A stretch of 64,000 bases of DNA from contig JANTQA010000040.1 of NCBI GenBank assembly GCA_027625915.1, positions 558,001-622,000 of the forward strand, written 5' to 3'. Origin of the DNA: Anaeramoeba flamelloides (taxonomy: Eukaryota > Metamonada > Anaeramoebidae). Below are positions 23,812 to 35,947 of the stretch, one piece after another. Each line of letters starts with the position of its first letter. Position 1 is the first letter of the stretch. The notes under the pieces were generated by a model, which saw only the letters and a program-made list of their open reading frames with translations, did no database searches and had not been told where the DNA came from. The translations under genes and the position numbers were made by a program.

Positions 23812-25906
23812 AGAAATACAAAAGACATTATTAAGAATGTCTGCTAAATTGTCTTCTTAAATTATTTATGGTATGAAAATTTTTGTTATCAATTACAACA
23901 ATTACAGGATTAATAGCATAAACAAAAAAATCTAATACAGAAAAATGATAACTTGATTATAATTTCATTTTTTTCTCTTTTGAAATCATTAAAAGATATT
24001 TAGTCAACCAAAAAACAAATAAATAAATGAAGAACAAATCCTCAATTAACATCATTATTTTAATTTTACCTTTTTTTTTTTTTAAAAAATTCATCTTTTC
24101 TGAAATTTAACCTTCAATTAAACTATTTTCCAGTCAAATAGACTCAGTTGTAATAGAGTGAATTACATGTGTTTAAAGGGTTTGAATGGATATTAGAAGA
24201 AAAATTTTATTTTGGAAATTTTCAAAACTGAAATCATTTTTTACACATTTTTGTTTTGCTTTTTTTCGATTTGTAATTTTTAAAAAAATTCATTTTATTT
24301 GTAAGTTCAATAGTCACATGGTAAAAACATGTTATTCTATTGTTATTGAAACAGCAAAAATGGTTGGAGAGAAATAATATTTATTTCTATTGGAATTTTA
24401 TTTGATCTTCAATGGGAGATCAAAATGAAAATCCTTGTTTTTCTCAATAGTTTTACCGTAGAATTTCAGTTTTCTATTTTTAAGAAAATTTATTGATTAA
24501 TTAGTTTTCTTTTAGACAGATATCAACAAACCGTTTGATGTTTATTATTATACTTCCTTCTTATTTATTTTTCAAAGCAAATTTATAAAAAATATTTGAT
24601 ATTTGAATAACACCTTGGCTATTTGAAAAAAAGAAATCTAAAATACTAGCAATTGTTTCTTAAATATCAAAAAGAATGAATCATTAAAACATAAAAAGAA
24701 GAGTTTAATTAATAAAAAATTAATTTAATGTTAAAGTTAGGGTTGAATTACTATTATAATCATCTGGAAGTGTTTTATCTTAAAGTGTAGTTATTTTTAT
24801 ACACATTTTTTCAAAAAGAATTAAATATATAATATAAAAAATTAGATGTTGAAAAGTGGAGTTTGAAGAATATTTAAACTCTAATATAATAAAAATTGGT
24901 TAATATTTCATCTTTAATTAATTGTTTTTTTACAGATAAGGTAGCTGTTCATATTTATTGTTAAGAATTTCGTCTTCAAAAACACTTTATGTATTATTGA
25001 GTTAATTTTGAAGGTACTAAATTTGTTTCTTCAAATTTAAAGGGTGAATAAACATATTCGAAAAAAGAATTTGTTTTATTTTAGTAATATTTTGGCAATA
25101 AATTTATTTTTATCAAAAAATAATTTTCATTCTCATTTGTTCTAATTTCAGTTAAACAAAGTTTTATTCATTCTTTTTAATCTTTTGTTTAAATGGTTTG
25201 ATCTTTAGAAGAAAAAAATTAACTTTTAAAAGAATTTTCATTTTTTCCAATTTTGATAAAACAACCTCGGGGGGGGGGTATTAGACTCGGGTAAAGAATA
25301 AATAATTGGACTCAAATTGCATTTTAATCGGATTTAGTTATTAGTTTTTAGAAAAACGATATTTTGAAAAAATATATGCACGCCTTCTTGTTAAAACATA
25401 TTTACTAAATAAGATTCTATAGATATATAAGAAAAAAAGTACAAAAATAAAAATGGAAGTATAAAGTTAACAAAATTTATAATAATCATTGATTAAAAAA
25501 AGATCAAATTTTTTATTTCAGATGTAGTATAATAGACTTTATTTTCCAAAAAAAAAAAAACCTAATAATAATTATTTATGTTTCAATTACATTTTCAAGA
25601 AATTGAAAAATGCGAGGTGTAATTAACAAACCATATTTATCAAATTTAGGCTCTATTTTTTTTTTTTTTTTTTTTTATCTATTATTATTATTATTTCGAA
25701 AAATAAATAGTATTAATTTTAACAATATAAAATAAATTTAAATGAATTTTTATAAACCAGTTAAGGAATTCCAATTAAAAAAAGGAGGTAATCAATTTAA
25801 TTTCAAAATGATAAAGTTCAATATTATAAAAAAAATAAAGTCATAAGAATAAATGTATTTGAAAAGAATTTGTTTATTTTAGGTTTTATTTTTTATTTTA
25901 TTAATA
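23812..25906. other. AT-rich intergenic region
   Basis: Contains an ATG-initiated 63-codon plus-strand frame at 24186-24377 (ends IETAKMVGEK), which I cannot assign and which may be chance, and an isolated run of ten G at 25269-25278. Otherwise poly-A/T tracts. Probable 3' flank of the eIF4G-like gene at the right end. Confidence 0.5.
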
Positions 25907-26582
25907 CTAATATTCAAACTCTTCAGGGTCTGTATTTTCTAACCAAATTAAAAATAATTCTATATCTTCCAAATTTATTTTTTCTTCTTGGACCCATTTA
26001 CGAATAGAACTTTCAAAAATTATACCTTCTTCATACAGACAATATAATAGCCTAATTTTTAATCCTATGAATTTGAAAAATAATTTATTAACAAAAAAAA
26101 ATATACAATAAAGAAAGGATTGAATTAATATTATTAATGATATCATTAACAAGAAAAATTATGAATATAAAAATGAATTGGATTTATTTAAAAGTAAATA
26201 AAAAGATTAATTTCAAACCATGGGGATTGTTAAAAATATCAATGAGGCGATTTAATTCAATCAATGCATCAATTTGAAAAGAAGTTTCATGTAAAAACCG
26301 TTTTAATAAATTTGAAAATTCATAAATAATGTCTTGTTCAAGAATTATTTGTTCACTGATTAATAAAGAATCTGTATTTTGAGTTATTTCTAAAAAAACC
26401 ACTCTTATAATCATCTGATTGAAAATTGATAGATTTTGAAATTCACTATTAACATTGTTTTGTATCCATTCTAATATTTCATCAATTGGGTCATTATTTT
26501 CGATTTGAGAAATAATCTTATTTTCAATGATTTCAATTTGTAATTCCAATTGTTTAGTTTGTGGGAAAATGCCAAAAAATTT
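25907..26582 (-). CDS. eIF4G-like protein, C-terminal W2 domain (two exons)
   Basis: Exons 26582-26219 and 26064-25907 join in phase across a 154-nt GTTTGA...AG intron. The product reads DPIDEILEWIQNNVNS, FSNLLKRFLHETSFQIDALI, FNNPHGLKIRLLYCLYEEGI, SSIRKWVQEEK and LFLIWLENTDPEE before the stop. This matches the W2 (eIF5C) HEAT domain at the C-terminus of eIF4G, eIF5 and eIF2B-epsilon: the PPxLLxxFFxxLYDEDVI..xxFxxW motif followed by a final aromatic-acidic (AA-box) tail. In eIF4G it recruits Mnk kinase. It lies downstream, on the same strand, of the MIF4G and MA3 exons, so it is read as the end of that gene; the joining exons are not resolved. If separate, it would be a small W2-only protein. 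Confidence 0.7.
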
Positions 26583-27754
26583 CTAGTAATTGATATTTTA
26601 AGAAAATAAAAAATAAAACAAAAAAATATATTTAATTCAATAAAGGAAAAAAAAAAAAAAATATTATAGAAAAGGAATATTAAAATAGAAAATGTGTATT
26701 AATTTTTTTTGAATTTTAACCTGTTTTCAAAAATTTTTTGATAAAATATAATAAGGTGATTGTGTTTTCAGATTTTAATTATTAAAAATTCTATAAATAT
26801 CATTTTTTAACTACCTCCATATTTTTTAATAATAGTTTATTGTGGAAATATAAATTTATCATAAATATAAAATAAAATAAAAAAATGAAAACAACTTTTA
26901 TGATTCAAAGATATCATTACAATGTATTCATGATTTTTTTTAGATTAAAAAAAAAATGTAGGATTTTATTAATATTTTGTTTTTTTTCATTAATTTTTTT
27001 TTTTTATTTTCAAAAACTACAAAATAAGCTAGAAGCTATTTCCAAAAAAGCCGAGCAAATTTATTTTTTTTTAAAATATCTTTGTTAAACTTGATTCCAA
27101 TATTATTATTTACATTATGTGATTTTTAGAAAAAATGATTTTTTTCCAAAATTCCCATTTTTTTGGTATTATTATTATTTTTTTAAAAAATAAGTTACTA
27201 ACACCCACTTTTTACAAAATCAATTGTTTAGATATTTTTTCAAAATATAATATCTTTATATTTTCTCTTATAGTTTATGATTGTTAAAAAAAAATAAATA
27301 ATAAGAAATAAATGTTAAAAGATAATTTAAAATAGTTCAAAAATTTTCATTGTTATGTTATAAGTTTTATAATTCTTCTTGATTTTTTTTTAAAACTAAA
27401 TGAAATATGTTCTCATTTCTCATTTTAAAATTATTAATGGGTCTATTTTGTAAATACTTCATTAAAATAAACCAAAAATTGTTTTTTTTTTTAACTCAAT
27501 TAATACAAAATAAAATAATTATGAATCCATTGTTCATACAATGATATTTATTAAAAATAGATTTTTGGAACAAAAAAAAATAAAGTTTTTGAATCTTTCT
27601 GCTAAAATCCCAATATTTATCAAAATATTTTAACAGGAAATGTGATTTTAATTTATTTTTTAATGAAGTAAGTACATTTTACTATCTTGAAAATTTTATT
27701 TGTGTATTCCTTACTGAAAAATATTTTTTGAGTACCACAAGATCTTGAAACTTT

Positions 27755-28310
27755 GAAACTAAACCATCATTTACTGATCTATTTGAAAAAGAAACAAAAT
27801 AATTCAGAGTTGAATCTTTTATTTTTCGATTTTTTGAACAATTTTTTTGATTTAAATTTTTGGATTTTCAGTCAGTTCCATTTTTAAGAGACAAACTTTC
27901 AACGGTATTCAAGACAAAAAAAATTCTCAAATTAAAGGACAAAATTCAAATTCTAGTAAAATAAATTGTAAAAAAAAATTACAAAAAATGTACTTTAATT
28001 TGAGATTTTTCTATTCCTTAAATTTCCTTGAAAGTTTGTGCCTTAAAAATGGAACTGACTGTAATCAATTAGTTTTCGGATCTATAAATGTGTTTATACG
28101 AATAAGCGAAATTAATCCAAGAGTAAACCAATAAAATATACACGAAAAGGTGTGTATTTCAAACAAATATTTTCTTTTAGAAGACCAAACACGAAAGATC
28201 ACTTTTCCAAATAAATTTGTTGAAATCAAGAATGAAAAAAAAAACCGACCAAAGCTTATTTTCAGAGATTTGTTTTCTTTATCTTCTTAATTTGTCTGAA
28301 CCCAAAAAAT
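27755..28310 (-). repeat. Dispersed repeat R2, copy B (interrupted by MITE)
   Basis: Reverse complement aligns with 11868-12215. The alignment is continuous on both sides of the MITE at 27869-28061: sequence to the right (rising coordinates) matches 11868-12112, and sequence to the left matches about 12114-12215. The repeat therefore existed before the MITE landed. Confidence 0.7.
27869..28061. mobile_element. Mariner-like MITE M1, copy 1
   Basis: 193 bp bounded by CAGTCAGTTCCATTTTTAAG and its complement. Terminal arms of about 70 bases carry spaced TTAAGGCACAAA and CTCAAATTAAGG motifs; the centre is A-rich. The CAGTC end next to a TA on the right is typical of Tc1/mariner-derived MITEs. Sister copies lie at 46969-47164 and 58292-58471. 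No coding capacity. Confidence 0.8.
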
Positions 28311-29740
28311 TTATTACCTTGGATTACACTCCCCATTAGTATTTGTTATTATTTTAAAAAAACCTTTTGTGACAAATTTGCTTCCAAAATTCTTTTTTCT
28401 AATATTTTTATCAAACAAAACTAAAACAAAGAATAATATTTCAAAAATTAAAATAAAGGGGCTGAATTCTCGGAATCAAAAACAGTTACAAAAGATTCAA
28501 CCCAAAATAAAAGAAAAATTTATAAAAAATTCCAATCAGATTCAGAATTATTTTTAGTTCTCATTTTATTGGAAAATAAATAATTATAAAATTAAACGAA
28601 TTCGTCAAAATAAGTGTTTATTTCTGAAGATTTATTCAAAAAAATCCTATTTTCTGGAAATTAAACTAGAATTAGATGAATTAAATGAAATTATGGATTT
28701 TTAAATTCATTTAGGAAATTCTTTTGAAATCTAAAGTAATTTTTTCTCAAAAATTTTACAAACAAGGATATTTTCATGAAGAATTAAAAATTAAACCAAA
28801 TTAAGAAAAAGTAATTGGTTCAAATGATATAGATAAGATCAAGAAATAAATGATTTTTATTTATTTTTTCTTGATCAATATTTCCATTTTTTGATTTCCT
28901 TTTTTTTTTAAGGTATGAAAATATCTTATAATTTTATATTCCAGTCTAGTATTTATGAAAATATCAATGTATTTGGCTAAAGAAATGATTTGAAGAATTC
29001 AGTTTCACATAAATGGTCGTCTATAAATTTGAAAAATGTACTTACTTCCTTAAAAAAAATTTTTTTTTCATATTTCGATCCAATATATCAACATTTGATG
29101 AAACAAAATTTGAACTTCAAAATCAATTTCCCTATTTCCAACTTCTTAAATTTCTAATTTATTCTATTTATACTTAATTGAAATTATTTTTCGTTTTTTC
29201 TTTTTAATTTTTTATCTTTTTCTTTTTTTCTTATCTAAAAGAAAATGATGGGAATTGAATCCATAAATTATTCATCATAAGTAAGCTAACCCCATTTTAT
29301 AAAAAAAAATGAACTTATAATAGTCCATAAAGACTTTTCACCAAACAAATCATTTTTATTTTTTCGAAGAATTTCCCTTTTAAATTTCAAACTATAACAA
29401 AAAAAATCTTCAAATTCATAGATTGTTGTTTTTGTTCAGTTCAAAATTCTGCTTTAAATCGATAAAATTCAAAAATTTATATATTTTTTCGAATAGTAAC
29501 CTAATTGTTAAAAAAAAATTCTAAAGATCGAAAAATATTAACTTTTAGATACTTTCAAAAAAAAAAAAATTTTTTCGAATTGAAAAATAGAAAAAAAATA
29601 AGTTTCTTAAATCCTATTATTTGAGTTCTGAATTTGTCAAAATTCTTTTTAAAATCAATTTTATCATCAATAAATTAATTTTTTTTTTTTTAATTTTATC
29701 TTTTTGTAGAAAATCTCGTAATGATTAGATAGATAAACCC

Positions 29741-30256
29741 CATTCCAAAAATTTAGACACACACAAAATCAAAAATAGGCAAAATAAAACTCAATTTATT
29801 ATATTTTTCCAAATACTATATAAAAAACATTTAAGTTATCTCAGTATTAATGTTTTTATAAGTAATCATTTTAATACAAATAAAAGAAAAAAATATAAAA
29901 ATGAAAAAAAAAAATTGATGTGTCCAAAATAATGAAATGAACGGAACAAAAAATGGATTGTTAAATTAGTTGATATTTCACCAACAATTGTTGATCGATC
30001 AAATGATAAGATAAAATCGACAAATTGGATGTGATTTTTCTATTTAACAAACTCAACAGTAACCTTCTATCACCCATTGAAAAAAAATTTACAGATCTAA
30101 AGAAACAGATTCAGTAACTGAAAAAAGGAAATGAAAACAAAACAAAATAGACAAAAAATGAAATAGTTTGTAAAATCAAAATTATTCCAAAATTAAATGT
30201 AAAGTGAAGTATTTCTATTCTTTCAACAGTTTAAACTGTGTCCAAATTTTTGGAAT
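29741..30256. mobile_element. Short inverted-repeat element, about 0.5 kb
   Basis: Left end ATTCCAAAAATTTAGACACA and right end TGTGTCCAAATTTTTGGAAT are inverted repeats of about 20 bases with one or two mismatches. The interior has no open frame. TGTGTCC recurs at 29923-29929. A non-autonomous DNA element is likely. A (TA)n run follows at 30262-30291. Confidence 0.5.
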
Positions 30257-30257
30257 T

Positions 30258-30295
<38 letters not shown>

Positions 30296-30814
30296 AAAAT
30301 TGAAATATATTCTTGGCTTCAAAATAAATCAAATCAATGATTCATAAATATCAAACTTCCCAGAAATCGATTTCAAGAAAGATATTTTCTCATTAATTGT
30401 CAGTTTTTAATTTATAAATAAATTTTTTTAAGTTCAAATTCTAATTATTTTACCAATTACAAGAGGATAAAAAAAGCAAGATCTTCACAAAATCAATCGA
30501 AAATAATAATTTTCAAGTGTTAATAAACATTCCCATATTGATTTTTTTGGGTAAAAGGTATTTTTTTTTAATTCAAATCCAACATTATTATTTTCTCTTA
30601 GATGATCGCTCGTTTTATCTTTCAAAAGAAGGAAACGATTTATTACTTTTATAAAACAAATGAAAAAAAAAAAAAAAAAAAACATTCCTGCAAAATAAAT
30701 AATTTTCTTATCATAAACAAACAAATGTAATTTTGGGATTTTTTTTTTACTTTGATTATTATTTTTCTGAAAATGAAATAAAAAGAAAAAGAAAATATGA
30801 ATAAAAATATTTAC

Positions 30815-31993
30815 CTTTTTAATTAAAAATTTTGTTATTAATTCAATATCATTGTCAAAGAATTTGGAAATATCAAAATCATGGTCATTCATTATTATTG
30901 ATTTGAACTTTTCATAACCATTTCTCGCTTTAATATCATCAAAAATTGGGCCCAAAATTTCATGAATTTTTTGGTCTTTTTCCATTTTAACTTGTTGAAA
31001 AAAATCCCAAACTATTGAAGGTTTCATGGCAGATTCCGAGATCAATATTGCAATGATTTGAGCTATAATATTATGTGCCGAATTATTTATTTTCAGATAG
31101 TCATCAAAATATTGAAAAATAAATTCCATTCCTTGATGAAATTGCTTTTGGTGAGCTTTTCCATTTTTAAATAAGAGTATTAAAATCGTCGAAATCTTTT
31201 TTAATTTATTTGGTGAATGAATTGATGTTTCAATTAAAATTTTCATAAAATGATTAATGTTTTGTTTTAAATCCTTTATTGGTAAAAAGCATTCCAAAAC
31301 AGTTTCAATTTCAAAATTTTCAAAACATTTATTTAACATCTTTTCAATTTTTTCTTTAAATTCTTTTTTTACTTCATTTTTTTGATTTTCTTTTTTTATA
31401 ATGGTTTTATTATTTTTTGTATTACTATTCTTATTCTTATTCTTGTTCTTATTATTGTTCTTGTTCTTGTTCTTGTTCTTGTTCTTGTTCTTGTTCTTGT
31501 TACTATTCTTAATATTTTGGTTTGTTTGGTTTGATTTTTTTTCTTCAATTGTATTTTCATTAATAATTATTTTATTAAATATCTCTTGTATATCTAAGGA
31601 AATAAATCTGATTTGAGATGGATAACCTGATTTTTTATCTGAGAGATATAATAAAACAGATTTAATTCTTTGTATTGAATCTGGTAACATGTTTTCAAAA
31701 TAAGTTTTTCCGGTGTTTGTTAAAATATAAATTATTGCTAATGCATTTAATTCGATTTCAGAATAATCTGTTATGAGTAAATCCAAGATCCTGTATCAAA
31801 ATAATTAGAATAAAAAAGAAAGTTCACAAAAAATTATTATGGTATAATTAAAATTTTTAATTTTAATTTTTTTTTTATCATTAAAAGAAGATGATGATAA
31901 TTACCTTTGTATTTCATCTATATTTATCAAATTTGCTAAAAATAATTCGGAAATAAATTTAAGATTTCCAAAATATTTGTTTTTTTTGATTAA
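30815..31993 (-). CDS. eIF4G-like protein, end of MIF4G and MA3 domain (two exons)
   Basis: Exon 31993-31905 encodes NKYFGNLKFISELFLANL, the conserved GNIKFIGELF helix of MIF4G. A 114-nt GTAATT...CAG intron follows. Exon 31790-30815 then completes MIF4G (ALAIIYILTNTGKTYFENML, GYPSQIRFISLDIQEIF), has an (NK)n linker, and a second helical domain from about codon 150 (CFENFEIETVLECFLPIKD, SAMKPSIVWDFFQQVKM) that fits MA3, the second HEAT domain of eIF4G. MIF4G binds eIF4A and RNA in the cap-binding complex. The phases at both junctions agree. The exon ends at a GTAAAT donor after FLIKK. Confidence 0.8.
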
Positions 31994-32212
31994 CTTTTTG
32001 ATAAAAATAAAGATTTAAAATTAATAAATATAAATTAATTTTACTATTAAATTATTATTAAATAAACATTTTATTTTTTTTTTTTTTTTATTTGATCATT
32101 AATCACATATTTAAAATAAATTTGTTAATTTTTTTTACAATTATAAAGTGAAAAAAAATATGTTGAAGATAAAAAAGAAACCCCATTTAAAAAACTATCA
32201 TTCATCGGATAT

Positions 32213-32244
<32 letters not shown>

Positions 32245-34267
32245 CAAGAAGTAACCAATTTTAATTCTTATTATATTTTTCTGAGTAATTTTTTTTTTTT
32301 TTTTTTTTGATAAACAATGTTTAAAAAACATTGTAAATATTTATGAAATAAACTTGTGGGATTGTTTAATCGCCTGAAAAAAAAAAATTAAAAAATTATA
32401 AATTGGGTTTTATTCCAAATTCCAAAAATAAATTTATTGAATAAAAAGTTATTAGAAAGAATAGGAATGTTTTTAAGAATTGAATTGGAATTTTTTGAAG
32501 TAATTCGCCTGAGAAACATATCCTTTGTATATTTATTTTAATAGACTCGATAATATTGTAGTGAATTTTAAAAATTCGGACTAAAGGGATATTTTTTTTG
32601 TGATATTTATACAAATTTTTTTTTCTAATTTGTTTTTAATTTTTTGTCTTTACTTTTGGGCTTTTTTTATTTAAAAATCGTAGTAAAATTTGCTAATTTT
32701 TAAAATATTTTTTTTTTTGAAATTTGAAAATTAACTTTAATCATAAAAATTGTTTTGTTGGGTGAACAAGTAAAAAATAAATTTCACTATTTTTCGAGTT
32801 TTCTTTTTCTTTACTTTTCTTTTTTATAAATTTCTTTTTTTTTTTTTTTCATTAATGATAGAAATAAAGAACAAAAAAATAACTTATATTTATATTAATT
32901 TGTTAATTTTGTCATGCTTGAGGAATAGAATCATCAGGGGGGAACTAAAAATGATTGTATAATTTTTTTTTAATCAAAATTAAACTATTTTTCAAAAATT
33001 TTGACTCACTTTATAATGTTAATGGAAGCTGTTTTGAGGATTTTTTTCAGTATTCTTATCAAAAATATATTTTCATATTTTTAGATCAGAATTATATTTT
33101 CTAATTTCTTTTATTTTTTTTTTTTTTCAAATTTTGTTGTTTTGTTTTTATTTGTTTTAAGTTCTTTTTTTTTCGATTTCTTTTTTTTTTGTTTTACTGT
33201 TTTTTTGCAAAAGATCATGTGGAAAAAAAAAGAGATCTTACAAAAGACCAATAATCACTATGGAAAATTTGATACTATTTAATAACTTTTAAAGTGTGTA
33301 TATTATTAAGAAAAAAATCTTCTTGTTCAACACTTTTTTCACTGAAAGTTCAGTAATAAAAATTGCGTAATGCTAATTTCAAAACTTATAATTCACTTTT
33401 TTTTAGGTTTTAGTTTTTATTTTTTATAATTTTTAAAATATCGAGTTTATATAATTTTAGAATAATTTAAAAGTAAATTATGAATCAGATTTAATTATTA
33501 GTTGTTCTTGAATACAAAAGATTATATTTTTTTTTTTTTCGATTTATTATTTTGGGTGAGTCACATTTTTTAAAATATAGTTTATATTGAATAAATTTTC
33601 AACTACATTATTACATATAATTCTGACAATTTGTAAACTTTTAAAACAAATGGACCAAATAATTTTTTGTTGAAGAATTTTTATTGATTGTTTAGATATT
33701 TTTTCAAAGATTTAAATTCAAAAATTACTTTTGTTTTCATAAGTAGTTTGTTTTGAGAATTATATCTTGTAGTCCAAATAAATTGTATTGATGAAAAGAA
33801 AGATTCGGTTTGTAAGATTGAATAAAATATAGGCTTTTCAAATTATTTGAAAAGAAAATTTACATAATTGTCATTTCAACAATTTTATACAGGCGAAATT
33901 TTTTTTTTTTTTAACGTATTTATGTTTTTAATTTTTTATTTGGTATTTTTAATACATCAGTATTTATCATTTTATGAAAAATACACAATATAATATTTGA
34001 GTTATTATTCTAATATTTTTCAAAATTTTCACACACAAAGGTTTAAAAATTTGAAATTTGGTCGAGATAAATAAATTTTTGGATGAATAATTTTTTTCTT
34101 TTTCATTTTTGAGAAAATAAAAAAAAAAAAAAAAAAAAATGTCAATTTAATAATAATCTTAGAGTATTGGAAATAAAGAATGAAAAAAATATATTAGTAT
34201 GAAAATTAAATGAATGATAAGTTTTGATAGTGTATTATCATTTTTTGAATTCGGAATTAATTCTTAC
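31994..34267 (-). other. Long eIF4G intron (2,274 nt)
   Basis: Donor GTAAGA at 34267 and acceptor AAAAAG ending at 31994 join two halves of MIF4G in phase 0. The interval is T/A-rich with several T20-like runs and short F/I/K frames of no significance. A small unrecognised exon inside is possible because the protein linker between the two MIF4G halves varies among species. Confidence 0.55.
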
Positions 34268-34991
34268 ATGAAGCTCTGTTTTGATTTTTCTTGTCAATTT
34301 TGCAAAAGATAGAAAATTATTAAAATCTTTATTGTACAGATTTTTTAGAATATTTAATAAAGATAAATCAGGATTAACAAATTTTGGAAGCCCGTCATTC
34401 AAAATTTTGGCTGCTTTAGTGTATAAATTACAAAATTTTTCATCAAATATTGCCTTTTGATGAATTACTTTTGCAATTTCATTCAGTTCATCTTTATTTT
34501 TTACATTTAAAGAAAGTATTTTTTTTATTATTCTTTCAAAATTGGATATATTTAATTTATTTAATAAACTATTTATATTTTATATTATTATTATATTATT
34601 ATGTTTTTTTATGGGATAAAATCAGAATTTATTAAAAGTAAATGCTAAAAAAGAATTATATAATTGTTACTTACCCCATAACATCTTCTGAAAGTTTATG
34701 TAAGTGGTCTTTTTGAAGATCTGCTATTTCATTTTTTTCAAACACTGGAGGAACCCAACGGTTAATATTGAATTTTAAATTTTTTTTTAAAAGTATCCTA
34801 TTTTTTTTTAAAGAATAAAGTAAGAAATTAAATCAATTAAATGGTTTAAAATTAAAAATAATTTAATGAATTTTGTTTTTTGATTTAATAATATTTTTTC
34901 AAAATGATTCGAAAAAGGTATCTTTGTTCATTTAATGTTTCTGTGGTAAAATTACTGAAGTTCTTGATTAATTATTCTTATTTTATTATAT
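34268..34991 (-). CDS. eIF4G-like protein, N-terminal half of MIF4G
   Basis: Exon 34797-34675 reads FNINRWVPPVFEKNEIADL and ends LSEDVMG; a 106-nt GTAAGT...TAG intron splits the glycine codon; exon 34568-34268 continues LLNKLNISNFERIIKKILSL, KDELNEIAKVIHQKAIFDEK, FCNLYTKAAKILNDGLPKF. This is the textbook start of MIF4G (..ILNKLTPENFE.L...L.L.I...L..I..LIFEKAI.EP.F). An upstream mini-exon at 34991-34956 fits by phase (donor GTAATT, acceptor T10-AAG) but is short and less sure. The N-terminal eIF4E-binding region is not identified; it may be missing or beyond further introns. Confidence 0.85.
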
Positions 34992-35424
34992 CTTAAAAAA
35001 AAAATTAAATTATTCTGGTAATTTTATCATTTTTCATTTTTTAAATTTTCAACTTATCTGTAAATTTTGAATCAATCATATGTAATTTTTTTTTTTTATT
35101 TTTTTTTACTTAAATCAGACTTAAAGGTATTGGTCAAGATATAAACTAAAATACAAAATTTTTAGAAAATCAAATTTAGTTTCAAATACTTCTAATGGTT
35201 GTGTCTATTTTAGACAATTTTTGAAATCGGAAGTTACAAATTAAATCACTCCAAAATTCTCTCCTTGTCAGATTAAATGATTCTTTTTCATTTAATCCTT
35301 AACAGAAACAATAAAATTAATTTTTTTTAACACGTTTTAAATACAGTTAAAATAATTATAATAATACAATTTCATTCAATTTGGAAATCATTTTGATTTT
35401 TCAAAATATTTTTATCATTTTTTT

Positions 35425-35458
<34 letters not shown>

Positions 35459-35947
35459 CATTTTTTCAATCCCTTAATCTGTTTCATTTGATCCCAATTT
35501 TTTTCAACAATTGTTATTATGACAAAAGTTGAGTTGTTCAAAATAGAAGAACTCAAATAAAATTAGTTGATGATATCTAACCATTGATCGATCCATAATT
35601 GTTAGTAAAATTTTCAACAATTCTGACCAATACATTTTTTTTTCGTTTCCTCTCTCAAAATTTTTTGTTACAGTAAATGTTTATTTATATTGATTGGGAA
35701 TTATTTATTTTTTGTTTTGTGAATATTGTAATTTATTAACAAGTTTTAACCTTTCAATTTAGCAAATGGTTTTGATTTGATATTTCTTCTTTAATTGATG
35801 AAATAAATTTTTTTTTTTCACAAATTGAATTTTGGTGTGTTAAAAATTTTGAATTGTGGTTATTATAAATGATAAATAATTGATATCAATTCCATTAGTG
35901 AATGGTTCTAATTGAGTATTTTCGTCTGTTGTTTTTGGCAATTAATG
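34992..35947. other. AT-rich flank upstream of the eIF4G-like gene
   Basis: Should contain the promoter and any 5' exons of the eIF4G-like gene. I see only T-runs (a T35-like tract at 35424-35458) and no convincing coding exon or YxxxxL-phi eIF4E-binding motif. Confidence 0.4.

Larger units (their letters stand above)
26583..30766. other. Probable long eIF4G intron(s), repeat-filled
   Basis: Between the MA3 and W2 exons lie about 4 kb holding repeat R2 copy B, a mariner-like MITE and a 0.5-kb inverted-repeat element, plus T/A runs. An in-frame continuation of the MA3 exon after a 48-nt intron (acceptor at 30767) reads KNNNQSKKKIPKLHLFVYDK, but its end is unclear. A piece at 30485-30640 (DKTSDHLRENNNVGFELKK, then KSIWECLLTLENYYF) may be another exon. 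A minus-strand stretch at 29265-29320 resembles a degenerate tRNA T-arm but is too short. Confidence 0.45.

Noticed and set aside
29265-29325. tRNA-like minus-strand stretch (GGTTAGCTTA and a GATTCAATTCCC T-arm)
   Set aside because: Too short between the arms and lacks an anticodon arm; not a tRNA gene.
32125-32614. Minus-strand ORFs of 68 and 72 codons
   Set aside because: They lie in the long eIF4G intron and derive from T-runs; no coding signal.
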